A stretch of 64,000 bases of DNA from Paracoccus binzhouensis (GTDB taxonomy: Bacteria > Pseudomonadota > Alphaproteobacteria > Rhodobacterales > Rhodobacteraceae). Both the position numbers and the translations under genes were made by a program. Below are positions 16,203 through 27,267 of this stretch, one piece after another. The notes under the pieces are model-generated. The model was given only the letters and a program-made list of their open reading frames with translations. It did not search any database and was not told the DNA's origin. The stretch covers positions 148,361 through 212,360 of the forward strand of contig NZ_JAEHFP010000001.1 in assembly GCF_016446475.1 (NCBI RefSeq), given 5' to 3'. The stretch's first letter is position 1, and every line of letters begins with the position of its first letter.

Positions 16203-16809
16203 GCAGGGCTCGCCGCTGCGCCCCCTGCGCTATGCGCTCTGGGCGTTGGTCGTGGTCGCGCTGGCGGCGGTCGGCTGGATGAAGTTCGGCGCCCCGCGCC
16301 TGGCCGAGGTCGCCGATGCCGGCACCGCCTCGCTGGGCCGCGGCGATTACCGGCTGGTCGCCACCGACGGCACCGAGTTCACCGAAGCGACGCTGAAGGG
16401 CCAGCCCTCGGCGGTGTTCTTCGGCTTCACCCATTGCCCCGATGTCTGCCCGACCACGCTGGGCGACATCGCCGGCTGGCAGGAGGATCTGGGCGCGGAT
16501 GCCGGCAAGCTGCGGGTGTTCTTCGTCACCGTCGACCCCGAGCGCGACACGGTCGATGCGCTGCGCGACTATGTCTCGTGGGTGCCGGGGGTGGTCGGCG
16601 TCTCGGGCACGCCCGAAGAGGTCGCCAAGGCGGTGAAGGCCTTCCGCATCTATGCCCGCAAGGTGCCGCAAGAGGGTGGCGAATACAGCATGGACCATTC
16701 CTCGACCATGTTGCTGTTCGACAGCAATGGCGAGTATGCTGGGCTGATCGGCTACCAGGAAGACCCCGAGCGCGCCATGGCCAGCCTGCGGCGGCTGCTG
16801 GCAAGCTGA
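16189..16809 (+). CDS. SCO1/SenC copper chaperone
   Basis: A 206-residue membrane-anchored thioredoxin-fold protein. After an N-terminal helix (YALWALVVVALAAVGW) comes the metal site C83-x3-C87 (HCPDVC) and the distal H170 (YSMDHSSTM). SCO proteins insert copper into the CuA centre of aa3-type oxidase or reduce its cysteines. The ATG at 16189 is chosen from several because GGAAAGGA lies eight bases upstream; 16156, 16168 and 16180 are alternatives. It overlaps the YcnI-PCuAC gene, arguing for joint action on the same oxidase. A 28-base perfect palindrome ends the transcript. Confidence 0.92.
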   Translation: MADIKQGSPLRPLRYALWALVVVALAAVGWMKFGAPRLAEVADAGTASLGRGDYRLVATDGTEFTEATLKGQPSAVFFGFTHCPDVCPTTLGDIAGWQEDLGADAGKLRVFFVTVDPERDTVDALRDYVSWVPGVVGVSGTPEEVAKAVKAFRIYARKVPQEGGEYSMDHSSTMLLFDSNGEYAGLIGYQEDPERAMASLRRLLAS

Positions 16810-16816
16810 ACCCCGG

Positions 16817-16844
16817 CGGCGCCGGCCGGGCCCGGCCGGCGCCG
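16817..16844 (+). terminator. Perfect 28-base GC palindrome with T-rich tail
   Basis: A 14-base arm beginning CGGCGCCGG is followed immediately by its exact complement, then GTTTCCGTTTC. It starts eight bases after the SCO stop and is a convincing intrinsic terminator for the copper-chaperone genes. A second 8-bp inverted repeat (CCGGCGCC 16911-16918 / GGCGCCGG 16933-16940) lies downstream. Between here and 17128 no coding sequence is supported. Confidence 0.75.
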
Positions 16845-17128
16845 TTTCCGTTTCGGGCCGGGGTTAGGGGGCATGCCCGGAATCGGCCATCCGAAATGTT
16901 TTGGAATCCTCCGGCGCCGGCCGATTCCCGGCGGCGCCGGATGATTCGCGCCGCGCGCTCCGGCTTTGCCACCAAGCGGGCGCATGAATGTTAGCGCATG
17001 ACATCGGCGAGGCCGGGCATGGGGCGACCCGCTTCGGCTCTGCTGCGCGCCTTCCCTTGGGAAACGCATGGTTTTCTGCCGCTCCCGGCAGGCCGCCGCC
17101 CGCCCGATGCCGCCATCCACCGGAATTC

Positions 17129-17174
17129 TTGACCGGAATCGGCGAATGCGCTAGGACTTCCCGAAAGGTTTCGG
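17129..17174 (+). promoter_or_regulatory. Promoter and LacI-like operator of the thu operon
   Basis: TTGACC (17129-17134) and TAGGAC (17152-17157) are separated by 17 bases, a good sigma-70-type pair. The palindrome CCGAAAGGTTTCGG (17161-17174) covers the predicted start site, where a LacI-family repressor would act; such proteins regulate trehalose uptake in rhizobia. Upstream, TGTTAGCGCATGACA (16989-17003) is a second imperfect palindrome. The roughly 90-base leader to thuE contains no ORF I would support. Confidence 0.5.
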
Positions 17175-17252
17175 ATCGACTTCGGCAAGCGCCGGAAAGG
17201 CGCCGGGACCGCAAGCGGCGCTGGGAGGCGCCTTGAGAAGGGGGAGGATTTG

Positions 17253-18530
17253 ATGGGGATTTTCAGTCGGGACGCGCTGCGTCCGGTGGCATTGGCCGCG
17301 CTTCTGGGCGCCGTCGCCTTGCCCGCCATGGCCGACGAGCTTTTCTATGTCGCGGGCGGGGTCGGCAAGCAGGCCGAGCATTTCAAGGAGCTGGTGAAGC
17401 CCTGGGAGGAGCGCACCGGCCATACCGTGACCCTGGTGCCGATGCCGCAATCCAGCTCGGACCAGTTCGCGCAATACCGGCTGTGGCTGGCGGCGGGGAC
17501 CGAGGACGTGGACCTGTATCAGACCGACGTGATCTGGGCGCCGCAGCTTTCGGAATATTTCGTCGACCTGTCCCAGGCGGCCAAGGACATCGTTGGCGAG
17601 CATTTCCCCTCGGTCATCGAAAGCCAGACCACCGAGGGCAAGCTGGTGGCGCTGCCGCTTTATACCGACGCGCCGGCGCTTTACTACCGCAAGGACCTGC
17701 TGGAGAAATACGGCAGGGACGTGCCGAAGACCTGGGCCGAGCTGACCGAGACCGCGAAGCTGATCCAGGAGGGCGAGCGGACCGCCGGGCAGGGCGACCT
17801 GTGGGGCTTCGTCTGGCAGGGCAATGCCTATGAAGGCCTGACCTGCAACGCGCTGGAATGGGTGAAATCCTTTGGCGGCGGCCAGATCGTCGAGCCGGAC
17901 GGCACCGTTTCGATCAACAACCCGCAGGCGGTGGCGGCGCTGGAGCTGGCGGCCAGCTGGATCGGCACCATCAGCCCGCGCGGTGTGCTGGCCCACAAGG
18001 AGGAGGAAGCACGCGGCGTCTGGCAGACCGGCAATGCCGTCTTCATGCGCAACTGGCCCTATGCCTTCGCGCTGAGCGCCGGCGAGGACAGCGCCGTCAA
18101 GGGCAAGTTCGACGTGGCGCCGCTGCCCGCCGGCACCGCCGAGGTCGGCTCGGCCGCCACCCTGGGCGGCTGGAACGTCGCGGTGTCGAAATTCTCGACC
18201 AAGCAGGAGGCGGCGATCGACCTGGCGCTCTATCTCGCCTCGGCCGAGGCGCAGAAGCGCCGGGCGCTGCTGGACGGCAACCTGCCGACCGTGGTGGCGC
18301 TTTACGACGACCCCGAGATCGCCGAGGCGGTGCCGCTGATCCCGCGCTGGAAAGAGGTCTTCGCCAATGCCGTGCCGCGCCCTTCGGGGCCGACCAGGAG
18401 CAAGTATAACGAGGTTTCGTCGAAATTCTGGTCGGCCGTGCATGACACGCTGTCGGGCAACGGCACCGCGGCCGAGAACCTGGAGCTTCTGGAACTGGAC
18501 CTGACCGATCTGCAAGGCTCGGGCTGGTAG
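17253..18530 (+). CDS. thuE: Trehalose/maltose-type sugar-binding protein
   Basis: A 425-residue periplasmic binding protein of the family-1 (MalE-like) class. The signal peptide includes LAALLGAVALPAMA, cut before DELFYVAGGVG. Family features include YQTDVIWAPQLSEYFVDL, LPLYTDAPALYYRKDLLEKY and GGWNVAVSKFS. The ATG at 17253 lies about five bases after GGGGGAGGA; a TTG three bases earlier is the alternative. It heads an operon of two permeases, an ATPase and ThuA/ThuB, so the ligand is most likely trehalose or a related disaccharide. Substrate identity comes from context. Confidence 0.85.
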   Translation: MGIFSRDALRPVALAALLGAVALPAMADELFYVAGGVGKQAEHFKELVKPWEERTGHTVTLVPMPQSSSDQFAQYRLWLAAGTEDVDLYQTDVIWAPQLSEYFVDLSQAAKDIVGEHFPSVIESQTTEGKLVALPLYTDAPALYYRKDLLEKYGRDVPKTWAELTETAKLIQEGERTAGQGDLWGFVWQGNAYEGLTCNALEWVKSFGGGQIVEPDGTVSINNPQAVAALELAASWIGTISPRGVLAHKEEEARGVWQTGNAVFMRNWPYAFALSAGEDSAVKGKFDVAPLPAGTAEVGSAATLGGWNVAVSKFSTKQEAAIDLALYLASAEAQKRRALLDGNLPTVVALYDDPEIAEAVPLIPRWKEVFANAVPRPSGPTRSKYNEVSSKFWSAVHDTLSGNGTAAENLELLELDLTDLQGSGW

Positions 18531-18615
18531 GCCGCCTTGCGCGGGCCGGCGGGTTTCGCCGGCCCAGACTGGTCCTTCCCGACCGGCCATCGCGGCCCGA
18601 CGAGGAGTTTTCCCC

Positions 18616-19574
18616 ATGACTGACCCCATCGCGGGCCGCGCCGGCGGTCCGAGCCTGCGGCAGCGTCGGCAAAGGGCGGCCTTCTGGTTCCTGGCCCCAA
18701 TGCTGTTTGCGCTGCTCTGCGTCGCCGCCTGGCCGCTGGCGCGCACCATCTGGTTCTCGCTGACCAACACCACGCTGTCGAACCTCTATGGCGGCGAGTG
18801 GATCGGCTTCGACAATTACCTGTCGATGCGCACGCTGTCCTCGGGCCGGGTGGTCTGGCGCGGCACATTGGTCGATCCGGCCTGGTGGAACGCGGTCTGG
18901 AACACCGTCCGCTTCTCGCTGATCTCGGTCGGGTTCGAGACGGTGCTGGGCCTGATCGTCGCGCTGGTGCTGAATGCCGAGTTCAGGGGCCGCGCCCTGG
19001 TGCGCGCCGCCATCCTGATCCCCTGGGCGATCCCGACCATCGTCTCGGCCAAGATGTGGGCCTGGATGCTGAACGACCAGTTCGGGATCCTGAACGACAT
19101 CCTGCTGCGGCTGGGGCTGATCGGCGAGAAGATCGCCTGGACCGCCAGCACCGAGACCGCGATGACCGCCGTGCTGATCGTCGATATCTGGAAGACCACG
19201 CCCTTTATGGCGCTGCTGATCCTGGCCGGCTTGCAGATGGTGCCGCGCGACATCTACGAGGCGGCGCGGATCGACGGCGTCCATCCGGTCAGGGTGTTCT
19301 TCCGCGTCACCCTGCCGCTGATCAAGCCGGCGCTGATGGTGGCGGTGATCTTCCGCATGCTGGACGCGCTGCGCATCTTCGACCTGATCTATGTGCTGAC
19401 GCCGAATTCCGCCGCGACCAAGACCATGTCGGTCATCAGCCGCGAGAACATGATCGACTTCGACAAGTTCGCCTATGGCGCGGCGCAATCGACGCTGCTC
19501 TTCGCGATCATTGCCGTCTTCGTCAGCGCCTATATCTGGCTCGGCCGCGTGGACCTGGGCGGGGAGGGCTCGAA

Positions 19575-19578
<4 letters not shown>
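18616..19578 (+). CDS. thuF: Sugar ABC permease (MalF-like)
   Basis: A 320-residue inner-membrane permease with six or so helices and the binding-protein-dependent loop EAARIDGVHPVRVFFRVTLP that contacts the ATPase. The N-terminus has a short Arg-rich cytoplasmic stretch before FWFLAPMLFALLCVAAWPL. It follows thuE after 85 bases and overlaps thuG by four. It forms the channel with ThuG for disaccharide uptake powered by ThuK. Confidence 0.88.
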
Positions 19579-20408
<830 letters not shown>

Positions 20409-20411
20409 ACC

Positions 20412-21413
<1,002 letters not shown>

Positions 21414-21455
21414 AATCACCACCCGCTCCCGCAGGGGAGCAACAAGGAGCGATGA

Positions 21456-22241
21456 ATGACCATCCGAGTCACTGTCTGGGGCGAGAACGTCCACGAGCAG
21501 AAGAACCAGACCGTCGCCGGGATCTACCCGGACGGCATGCACAACACCATCGCCGCGGCGCTGAACCGCGATCCGGGCATCGCGGCCGGCAGCGTGACCC
21601 TGCAGGACCCCGAGCACGGGCTGACGGCCGAGAAGCTGGCCCAGACCGACGTGCTGATCTGGTGGGGCCATTGCGCGCATGGCGAGGTGCAGGACGCGGT
21701 GGTCGAGCGCGTGGCCGAGGCGGTCTGGTCCGGCATGGGCATGATCTTCCTGCATTCGGCGCACTTCTCGAAACCCTTCAAGCGGCTGATGGGCACGCCC
21801 TGCAACCTGACCTGGCGCGAGGCGGGCGAGCGCGAGCGGCTGTGGCTGACCTCGCGCAACCATCCCATCGCCGCCGGCCTGCCCGATCATTTCGAGCTGG
21901 AGCACGAGGAGATGTATGGCGAGCCCTTCGGCGTGCCCGAGCCGCTGGAGACCGTCTTCGTCAGCTGGTTCGCGGGCGGTGAGGTGTTCCGCTCGGGCCT
22001 GACCTACAAGCGCGGTGCCGGGAACCTGTTCTATTTCCGCCCCGGCCACGAGACCTATCCGACCTATCACGACGCCAACGTGCAGCGGGTGATCCTGAAC
22101 GCGGTGAAATGGGCGTATAACCCGGCCGCGCGGCTGGCCGAGCCGACCGTCGCGCCCAATGTCCCGGTCGAGCAGGCGCTGGAGCCGATCGAGGAACGCG
22201 GCCCCAAGCTGCATGCCGCCGGCGAGGAGGGCTATCGCTGA
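21456..22241 (+). CDS. thuA: ThuA domain protein (trehalose utilisation)
   Basis: A 261-residue cytoplasmic protein of the ThuA-like, class-I-glutamine-amidotransferase-fold family. Conserved blocks are [52 protein letters not shown] and [15 protein letters not shown]. Where studied, ThuA with ThuB is needed for trehalose catabolism by way of 3-keto intermediates. An ATG at 21452 is in another frame; 21456 is supported by homology and the AAGGAG spacing. The stop overlaps the thuB start. Confidence 0.92.
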   Translation: MTIRVTVWGENVHEQKNQTVAGIYPDGMHNTIAAALNRDPGIAAGSVTLQDPEHGLTAEKLAQTDVLIWWGHCAHGEVQDAVVERVAEAVWSGMGMIFLHSAHFSKPFKRLMGTPCNLTWREAGERERLWLTSRNHPIAAGLPDHFELEHEEMYGEPFGVPEPLETVFVSWFAGGEVFRSGLTYKRGAGNLFYFRPGHETYPTYHDANVQRVILNAVKWAYNPAARLAEPTVAPNVPVEQALEPIEERGPKLHAAGEEGYR

Positions 22242-23290
22242 TGGTTCGGCTTCTCGTCATCGGCACCGGCGGCATGGCGGCGAACCATGCCCGCGCCTTT
22301 GCCGCCCTTCCCGGCGTCGAGCTGGTCGGCGGCGTCGATCCGCGGCCTGGGCCGCTGGCCGCCTTCAACGCCGAGCACGGCATCGCGCGCGGCTTTGCCA
22401 GCCTGGACGAGGCGCTGGCCTGGGGCGGGTTCGATGCCGCGACCAACGTGACGCCGGATGCCGCGCATTGCCCGACCACCATGCCGCTGCTGGCGGCGGG
22501 CAAGCATGTGCTGTGCGAAAAGCCGCTGGCCACCAATGCCGCGGATGCCGGCGCCATGGCCGAGGCGGCGGCGCGGGCCGGCGTGGTGAACATGGTCAAT
22601 CTCAGCTATCGCGACGTGCCGGCGCTGCAAAAGGCCGCGGCCATGGTGCGCGCGGGCGATATCGGCGAGGTGCGGCATTTCGAGGCGAGCTACCTGCAAA
22701 GCTGGCTGACCCAGCCCAGCTGGGGCGACTGGCGCACCGATCCGAAATGGCTGTGGCGGGTCTCGACCGCGCATGGCTCCAAGGGGGTGCTGGGCGACGT
22801 GGGCATCCACATCCTCGACTTCGCCACCTTCATCGCCGGGCAGGACGCGGCGCAGGTTTCCTGCCTGCTCAAGGTCTTCGACAAGGCGCCCGAGGGGCGG
22901 ATCGGCGATTATGTGCTGGATGCCAACGACAGCGCCACCATGCAGATCGTGCTGGAGAACGGCGCGCTGGGGACGGTGGCGGCGACGCGCTTCGCCACCG
23001 GGCACCTGAACGACCTGCGGCTGCGACTCTATGGCGACCGGGGCGGGCTGGAGGTCGGCTTCGAGAACCGCGTCAGCCGGCTGCGCGCCTGCCTGTCGCC
23101 GGATCTGGAAACCGCCGCCTGGCACGAGGTCGAATGCCCGCCGGTGCCGACCATCTACCAGCGCTTCATCGCCGCGATCCGCGGCGAGGGCGCGGCCGAT
23201 CCCGATTTCGCCCGCGGCGCGGCGCTGCAACGCCTGCTGGACCGGGCCGAGGAATCCTCGGTCGAGTCCGGGCTCAGCCTCGCCGTCTAG
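22241..23290 (+). CDS. thuB: Gfo/Idh/MocA oxidoreductase ThuB
   Basis: A 349-residue NAD(P)-dependent dehydrogenase. The Rossmann motif VIGTGGMAANHARAF is at the N-terminus, the family signature CEKPLATNA near residue 90, and the catalytic-domain segment GDVGIHILDFATFIAG follows near 180. It presumably oxidises the imported disaccharide or its keto derivative together with ThuA. It is the last gene of the operon and is followed ten bases later by a strong hairpin. Confidence 0.88.
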   Translation: MVRLLVIGTGGMAANHARAFAALPGVELVGGVDPRPGPLAAFNAEHGIARGFASLDEALAWGGFDAATNVTPDAAHCPTTMPLLAAGKHVLCEKPLATNAADAGAMAEAAARAGVVNMVNLSYRDVPALQKAAAMVRAGDIGEVRHFEASYLQSWLTQPSWGDWRTDPKWLWRVSTAHGSKGVLGDVGIHILDFATFIAGQDAAQVSCLLKVFDKAPEGRIGDYVLDANDSATMQIVLENGALGTVAATRFATGHLNDLRLRLYGDRGGLEVGFENRVSRLRACLSPDLETAAWHEVECPPVPTIYQRFIAAIRGEGAADPDFARGAALQRLLDRAEESSVESGLSLAV

Positions 23291-23300
23291 GCGCAAGCGA

Positions 23301-23336
23301 TCCGGCGGCGGCCTCCTCCCTCCTGCCGCCGCCGGA
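23301..23336 (+). terminator. Terminator hairpin of the thu operon
   Basis: A perfect 12-bp stem (TCCGGCGGCGGC 23301-23312, GCCGCCGCCGGA 23325-23336) encloses a 12-base pyrimidine-rich loop and begins ten bases past the thuB stop. No long T-run follows, which is common in GC-rich alphaproteobacteria. Confidence 0.65.
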
Positions 23337-23447
23337 CAACCGCTTCCCGGCCCATCGCCACCGCGGCATTGTCGCGCCGCTTCCATCGCGGCCATTGTTC
23401 CCGGCGCCCCCGCCATGCTACCCCGCGCCGCGAGAATGGAGGCGCGC

Positions 23448-24581
23448 GTGATCCTTTGCGAATTCGGTCCTGACGGCGGGCCGGTCCTGTTCCGGGACCC
23501 GCGGGAATTGCTGGTGGTGACCCGCCCCGAGGATGTGGCCTCCGCGCTCGACCATCTCGAGGCCCGGCGCCGGCAGGGGGCCTGGATCGCCGGCTACCTG
23601 TCCTATGAACTCGGCTATGCGCTGGAGCCGGTGCTGGCCCGTGACATGCCGGCGGAACGGCGCACGCCGCTGCTGGCCTTCGCCGTCCATGATGCGCCCG
23701 AGCCGGCCCCGCCGCTGCCGGCGGGCGACACGGCCCGGCTGGCGCCGCTGGCGCCGATGATCTCGCAGCAGGATTATGCCACCGCCTTCGCGCGGAGCCG
23801 CGACTATATCGCGGCCGGCGACTGCTACCAGATCAACCTGACCTTTCCCATCGGCTCGCGCCTCGTCTCCGGCTCGGCGCTGGAGCTTTACGCCGCGCTG
23901 GCCGCGCGCCAACCGGTCGGCTTCGGCGCCTATGCTGACCTGGGGCAGGGCCCGGTCGTGGTGTCGCGCTCGCCCGAGCTGTTCTTCCGCCTCGACGCGC
24001 AGGGCCGGATCGAGGCGCGGCCGATGAAGGGCACCGCGCCGCGCGATCCCGATCCGGCGCGCGACGCGGCGCTGGCGGCGGCGCTGGCGGCATCGGAAAA
24101 GAACCGGGCCGAGAACCTGATGATCGTGGACCTGCTGCGCAACGACATCGCCCGCATCTCGCGCCTGGGCTCGGTGCGGGTGCCCGAGCTTTTCGCCGTG
24201 GACAGCTTCGCCACCGTCCACCAGATGAGCTCGCGCGTGGTGGGCCAGCTGGAGCGCCCGGCCGAGCTGGGCGCGATGCTGCGGGCGCTGTTTCCCTGCG
24301 GCTCGATCACCGGCGCGCCCAAGATCCGCGCCATGCAGATCATCCGCGAGGTCGAGCCGTTCCCGCGCGGGGTCTATTGCGGGGCCATCGGCTGGATGGC
24401 CCCGGATGGCGCGGCCTGCTTCTCGGTCGCCATCCGCACGCTGTCGGTCTGGCCGGATGGCGAGGTGACGCTGAATGTCGGCGGCGGCGTGGTGCAGGAT
24501 TCGACCGCCGAGGGCGAATGGGAGGAGGCGCTATGGAAGGCCCGCTACGCGCAGGATCTGACGACCCCGGGCTGCGGCTGA
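23448..24581 (+). CDS. pabB: Aminodeoxychorismate synthase component I
   Basis: A 377-residue chorismate-binding enzyme that, with ammonia from a glutaminase, makes 4-amino-4-deoxychorismate for folate. Motifs are GDCYQINLTFP, EARPMKGTAPRD, ENLMIVDLLRNDI, SITGAPKIRAM and GVYCGAIGWM, all diagnostic of the PabB branch. A GTG at 23448 is chosen because GGAGG lies five bases upstream; the ATG at 23436 has no site and would add only four residues. It overlaps the next gene by 49 bases, linking synthase and lyase. Confidence 0.9.
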   Translation: MILCEFGPDGGPVLFRDPRELLVVTRPEDVASALDHLEARRRQGAWIAGYLSYELGYALEPVLARDMPAERRTPLLAFAVHDAPEPAPPLPAGDTARLAPLAPMISQQDYATAFARSRDYIAAGDCYQINLTFPIGSRLVSGSALELYAALAARQPVGFGAYADLGQGPVVVSRSPELFFRLDAQGRIEARPMKGTAPRDPDPARDAALAAALAASEKNRAENLMIVDLLRNDIARISRLGSVRVPELFAVDSFATVHQMSSRVVGQLERPAELGAMLRALFPCGSITGAPKIRAMQIIREVEPFPRGVYCGAIGWMAPDGAACFSVAIRTLSVWPDGEVTLNVGGGVVQDSTAEGEWEEALWKARYAQDLTTPGCG

Positions 24582-25168
24582 TCGAGACGGTGCTGTGGGA
24601 CGGCGCTGGCTGCCCGCGGATCGAGGGGCATCTGGCGCGGCTGGCGGCTGGCGCGCGGGCGCTCGGCTGGCCCTGTGACGCGCAAGCCGCCCGCGCGGCG
24701 CTGGTCGTACCCCTGGACCGGCCGGCGCGGCTGCGGCTGACGCTGGACCGCCTGGGGCGGATCGAGGTGACGTGCGCGCCCCTGCCGCAATCGCGGCCGG
24801 AATGGCGGCTGGCGCTGGCCGGCACCCGGCTTCGCTCGGACGATCCCTGGCTGCGGCTCAAGACCACGCGGCGGGGGCATTACGACGCCGCCCGCGCCGC
24901 GCTGCCCGAGGGGATCGAGGAGGCGGTCTTCCTGAATGAGCGCGGCGAGGTCTGCGACGGCACCATCACCACGGTCTTCTTCGACCGCGGCCGGGGGCTT
25001 TGCACGCCGCCGCTGTCCTGCGGGCTGCTGCCCGGCGTGCTGCGGGCCGGGATGCTGGCCGCCGGCGCCTGCCGCGAGGATGTGCTGACCGCCGAGGATC
25101 TGCCGCATGTCCGGTTGTGGGTCGGCAATGCGCTGCGCGGGCTGATCCCGGCCGTTTGGATGGGCTGA
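24533..25168 (+). CDS. Aminotransferase class IV, probable aminodeoxychorismate lyase
   Basis: A 211-residue PLP enzyme of the branched-chain aminotransferase/ADC lyase fold. It has LKTTRRGHYDAAR (the lysine expected to bind PLP), EAVFLNERGEVCDGTITTVFF and PPLSCGLLPGVLRAGML, characteristic of PabC-like proteins. It would release pyruvate from aminodeoxychorismate to give p-aminobenzoate. The ATG at 24533 follows GGAGGAGG and lies inside the 3' end of pabB, a strong functional link. It is shorter than E. coli PabC (about 270), as is common for this alphaproteobacterial type. Confidence 0.85.
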   Translation: MEGPLRAGSDDPGLRLIETVLWDGAGCPRIEGHLARLAAGARALGWPCDAQAARAALVVPLDRPARLRLTLDRLGRIEVTCAPLPQSRPEWRLALAGTRLRSDDPWLRLKTTRRGHYDAARAALPEGIEEAVFLNERGEVCDGTITTVFFDRGRGLCTPPLSCGLLPGVLRAGMLAAGACREDVLTAEDLPHVRLWVGNALRGLIPAVWMG

Positions 25169-25173
25169 GCGGT

Positions 25174-25937
25174 TCAGACCAGTTCGGCCAGTTCCGCGGC
25201 GGCGCGACGCAGGGCCGGCAGGTGCGACATCATCGCCTGCATCGACATGCGCTGGATCGGGGCATGGAAGGTCAGCAGCGCCAGCACCCGGCCGCGCCCG
25301 TCCAGTGCCGGGACCGAGGCGGCGACCATGCCGGGGATCAGCTCCTGGTTGTCGGTGGCATAGCCCTGCTCGCGGATGCGCAGGATCTCCTGCTGCAGGG
25401 CGGCGGCGCTGGACAGCGTCCGCTCGGTATAGGGTGCAGTTTGGCATGGCGCAGGTAATGCTCCAGGCTGCCGGGATTCATGAAGGCCAGGCAGGCCTTG
25501 CCCGCTGCGGTGGCATGCAGCGGCACCCGCGTGCCCAGCGCGATCACCAGCCGCAGCGGCCAATGCGTCTCGACCCGGTCCACATAGACCAGCGAATCGC
25601 CGTCGGGGATCGAGATCGAGCAGGTCTCGCCCACCGATTCGAACAGCCGCACCAGCACGTCATGGCGTGCCAGGTCGAACTGCGCCGCATGCATCACCCC
25701 CAGCATCATCCGCCGCAGCTTGTGGCCGGGCAGGTAGCTGCGCCCGTCGAGCTGCCGCGACAGGTAGCCCTCCTGCTCGAGATGGGCGACGAGGCGGTGG
25801 ATGGTCGGCTTGGGCAGGCCCAGGTCGGCATTGATCTCGGTCGCGGTCAGCGGCCGGCCGGCGCGCGCCAGCACTTCCAGGATCTGCAGGTTGCGCAGGC
25901 TGGGCGAGGTGCCCGAACCGGGATGCGGATCTTTCAT
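25174..25937 (-). pseudogene. IclR-family regulator, frameshifted
   Basis: The N-terminal two-thirds in one frame has the IclR winged helix (RNLQILEVLARAGRPLTATEI, then LPKPTIHRLVAHLEQEGYL) and the start of the effector domain (GETCSISIPDGDSLVYVDRV, ATAAGKACLAFM). The remainder (PYTERTLSSAAALQQEILRI and later QELIPGMVAASVPALDG) is in another frame. They join at LHP/PYTERT, where a GGG run at 25432-25434 (CCC on the coding strand) appears to lack one base. Repaired, the protein would be about 254 residues, the normal IclR length. Either a recent single-base deletion or a sequencing error. Its target is unknown; nadA is divergent. Confidence 0.85.
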
Positions 25938-26213
25938 GGTCGGCTTTCATGGTCGGCCTCGACATTTCAGTCTTATTACCCCACCGTCCCGGCAGGTCCA
26001 GAGCCGGGGCGGCGAATATGCCCGGTTTTCCGCGTCCTTGCACGGGCAGTCCCGATCCGGGCCGAAGGCGTCGTCGCACTGCAGCATTATCGTTGCCCCA
26101 GCGTCATCCTTCCTTTAGGTAACGCGACTCACGACCCCGGCGGCACTGGTATCATCGCCCGGCCGCGCTATATCGGGGGCAGGCGCGACGCGGGCAGAGC
26201 CGGGGGGATCATC

Positions 26214-27266
26214 ATGCTCGATCTGACGACCATTCGTGGCGAGCTGGCCTCGCATTACGATCTCGAGCCTTCGCTCGAGCTGGCCGAGCGCATGGCCGAC
26301 ATCCATGCGCGGATGGGCCGCGTCATGCCCTGGCCGGACTGGGCGATCCATGCGCCCTATGTCGCGGCGATCAACCGGCTGAAAAAGGAACGCAATGCCG
26401 TGGTGCTGGCGCATAACTACATGACGCCGCAGATCTATCACGGCATCTCGGACGTGGTGGGCGACAGCCTGGCGCTGGCCATCGCGGCCACGAAGGTCGA
26501 GGAACAGGTGATCGTGCAATGCGGCGTGCATTTCATGGCCGAGACCTCGAAGATCCTGAACCCGCAGAAGACGGTGCTGATGCCCGACATGGAGGCCGGC
26601 TGCTCGCTTGCCGAAAGCATCACCGCCGAGGGCATCGCCCAGATGCGGGCGCGCTACCCGGGCGCGCCGGTGGTCAGCTATGTCAACACCACCGCCGAGG
26701 TGAAGGCGGCCTCGGACATCTGCTGCACCAGCGCCAATGCGGCGCAGATCGTCGCGGCGCTGGATGCGGACACGATCATCATGACGCCCGACAAGTGGCT
26801 GGCGCAGAACGTGGCGAACAAGGTGCCGCAGAAGCGCATCGTCTGGTGGGACGGCGCCTGCATCGTGCACGAGCAATTCACCGCCCAGGACCTGCGCGAC
26901 TTCCGCGACTGGAACCCGGGACTGAAGATCATCGCCCATCCCGAATGCCCGCCCGAGGTGGTGGCCGAGGCCGACTATGCCGGCTCGACCGCCAATATCC
27001 AGGACTGGGTCGAGGCCGAGCGGCCGAAGCAGGTGATGCTGGTCACGGAATGCTCGATGGCCTCGAACATCTCGGACGCCAATCCGGAGGTCGAGTTCCT
27101 CGGGCCCTGCAACATGTGCCCCTATATGCAGAAGATCACGCTGGAGAAGGTGCTCTGGTCGCTGCACACCATGACCGGCGTGGTCGAGGTCGATCCCCAG
27201 GTCGCGGATCGCGCCCGGCTGGCCGTGCAGCGCATGATCGACCTGTCGCAACGCCTGGCGGCCTGA
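26214..27266 (+). CDS. nadA: Quinolinate synthase
   Basis: A 350-residue [4Fe-4S] enzyme that condenses iminoaspartate with dihydroxyacetone phosphate to quinolinate in de novo NAD synthesis. Motifs include VLAHNYMTPQIYHGISDVVG, GVHFMAETSKIL, DMEAGCSLAES and ASDICCTSANA, with cluster cysteines in these blocks and in LGPCNMCPYMQKI. The ATG at 26214 follows a GGGGGG-rich site and matches the family N-terminus; upstream in-frame sequence is not similar. It heads nadABC, with nadB starting two bases after its stop. Confidence 0.95.
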   Translation: MLDLTTIRGELASHYDLEPSLELAERMADIHARMGRVMPWPDWAIHAPYVAAINRLKKERNAVVLAHNYMTPQIYHGISDVVGDSLALAIAATKVEEQVIVQCGVHFMAETSKILNPQKTVLMPDMEAGCSLAESITAEGIAQMRARYPGAPVVSYVNTTAEVKAASDICCTSANAAQIVAALDADTIIMTPDKWLAQNVANKVPQKRIVWWDGACIVHEQFTAQDLRDFRDWNPGLKIIAHPECPPEVVAEADYAGSTANIQDWVEAERPKQVMLVTECSMASNISDANPEVEFLGPCNMCPYMQKITLEKVLWSLHTMTGVVEVDPQVADRARLAVQRMIDLSQRLAA

Positions 27267-27267
27267 G

